Positions 63,912 through 64,000 of a DNA stretch of 64,000 bases are shown in pieces. The notes beneath the pieces are model-generated. The model was given only the letters and a program-made list of their open reading frames with translations, did no database searches and was not told the origin of the DNA. The translations under genes were made by a program, and so were the position numbers. Source of the stretch: MPNP01 sp965221445 (GTDB taxonomy: Bacteria; Pseudomonadota; Alphaproteobacteria; Rhodobacterales; Rhodobacteraceae); the NCBI GenBank assembly GCA_965221445.1, contig CBDCSF010000013.1, forward strand, positions 2,914,001 to 2,978,000, in the 5' to 3' direction. How positions within the stretch are numbered: the stretch's first letter is position 1; every line of letters starts with the position of its first letter.

Positions 63912-64000
63912 GAAAATCTCTATTAGGGCTGAAAAACCTGAGAAGGAGGGGGTAGTAGGAGCCAGTTATACGAATTTACTTTGCTGGTCCCAAAACCATA

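Overview
The window looks like chromosome from an AT-rich alphaproteobacterium. Housekeeping gene order supports this: ccmABCD-ccmG facing acnA and a DUF1223 gene, yajC-secD-secF, a TPR protein followed by bamB and der, and dnaB-alr-mlaE-mlaF near pyrE-pyrC and cvpA. Several of these neighbourhoods resemble Rhodobacterales and relatives, but the low GC is unlike most of them. The assignment below class level is inference. Decayed mobile DNA (truncated IS110, broken DDE transposase, deleted group II intron) points to a genome with past mobile-element activity.

Region 1 (1-4700) is accessory. A tyrosine-recombinase element, entering from the left edge, has inserted into an IS110-family transposase gene whose frame resumes exactly at the element's end. 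The IS110 non-coding end follows, with strong hairpins. Next is a hipBA toxin-antitoxin pair whose promoter holds a palindrome TTATC-N6-GATAA. An array upstream repeats that palindrome about every 49 bp (eight sites, three 148-bp periods). This array is the most unusual structure in the window.

Region 2 (4699-14689) is a nine-gene catabolic operon read leftward, with a divergent LysR regulator. It encodes a TorT-like binding protein, a sugar-type ABC ATPase and permease, a Gfo/Idh oxidoreductase, a LamB/YcsF (PxpA-type) hydrolase, a stand-alone biotinyl carrier, biotin carboxylase, and the two carboxyltransferase halves (PxpB and PxpC type). Together these make a split urea-carboxylase-like enzyme plus hydrolase, probably acting on an imported lactam, cyclic amide or urea-like compound.

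Region 3 (14849-27732) holds yajC-secDF, a TSUP transporter, Fe-superoxide dismutase, a RarD-type transporter, a LOG-family enzyme, a repeat-rich LysM protein and an RND efflux pair. A degraded transposase follows (28047-29121).

Region 4 (29354-47483) is core: TPR protein, bamB, der, an SDR, cvpA, mlaFE, alr, dnaB, pyrE, pyrC, the cytochrome c maturation operon including a 51-codon ccmD, acnA and DUF1223.

Region 5 (47707-60805) combines a PotABC-type importer, a decayed group II intron, an NAD(P)-binding protein, PotD, a trimethylamine-dehydrogenase-like flavoenzyme and a leftward operon. That operon encodes an HpaB-type monooxygenase, a flavin reductase fused to a LysR-type effector-binding domain, RidA and a DUF1028 protein. 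It may form a pathway for uptake and oxidation of an amine. The right end has a DMT transporter, a lipid A acyltransferase and a thiolase.

Many starts appear to be TTG or GTG, so I moved several starts according to Shine-Dalgarno position and family alignment from memory. No tRNA, rRNA or CRISPR array was seen.
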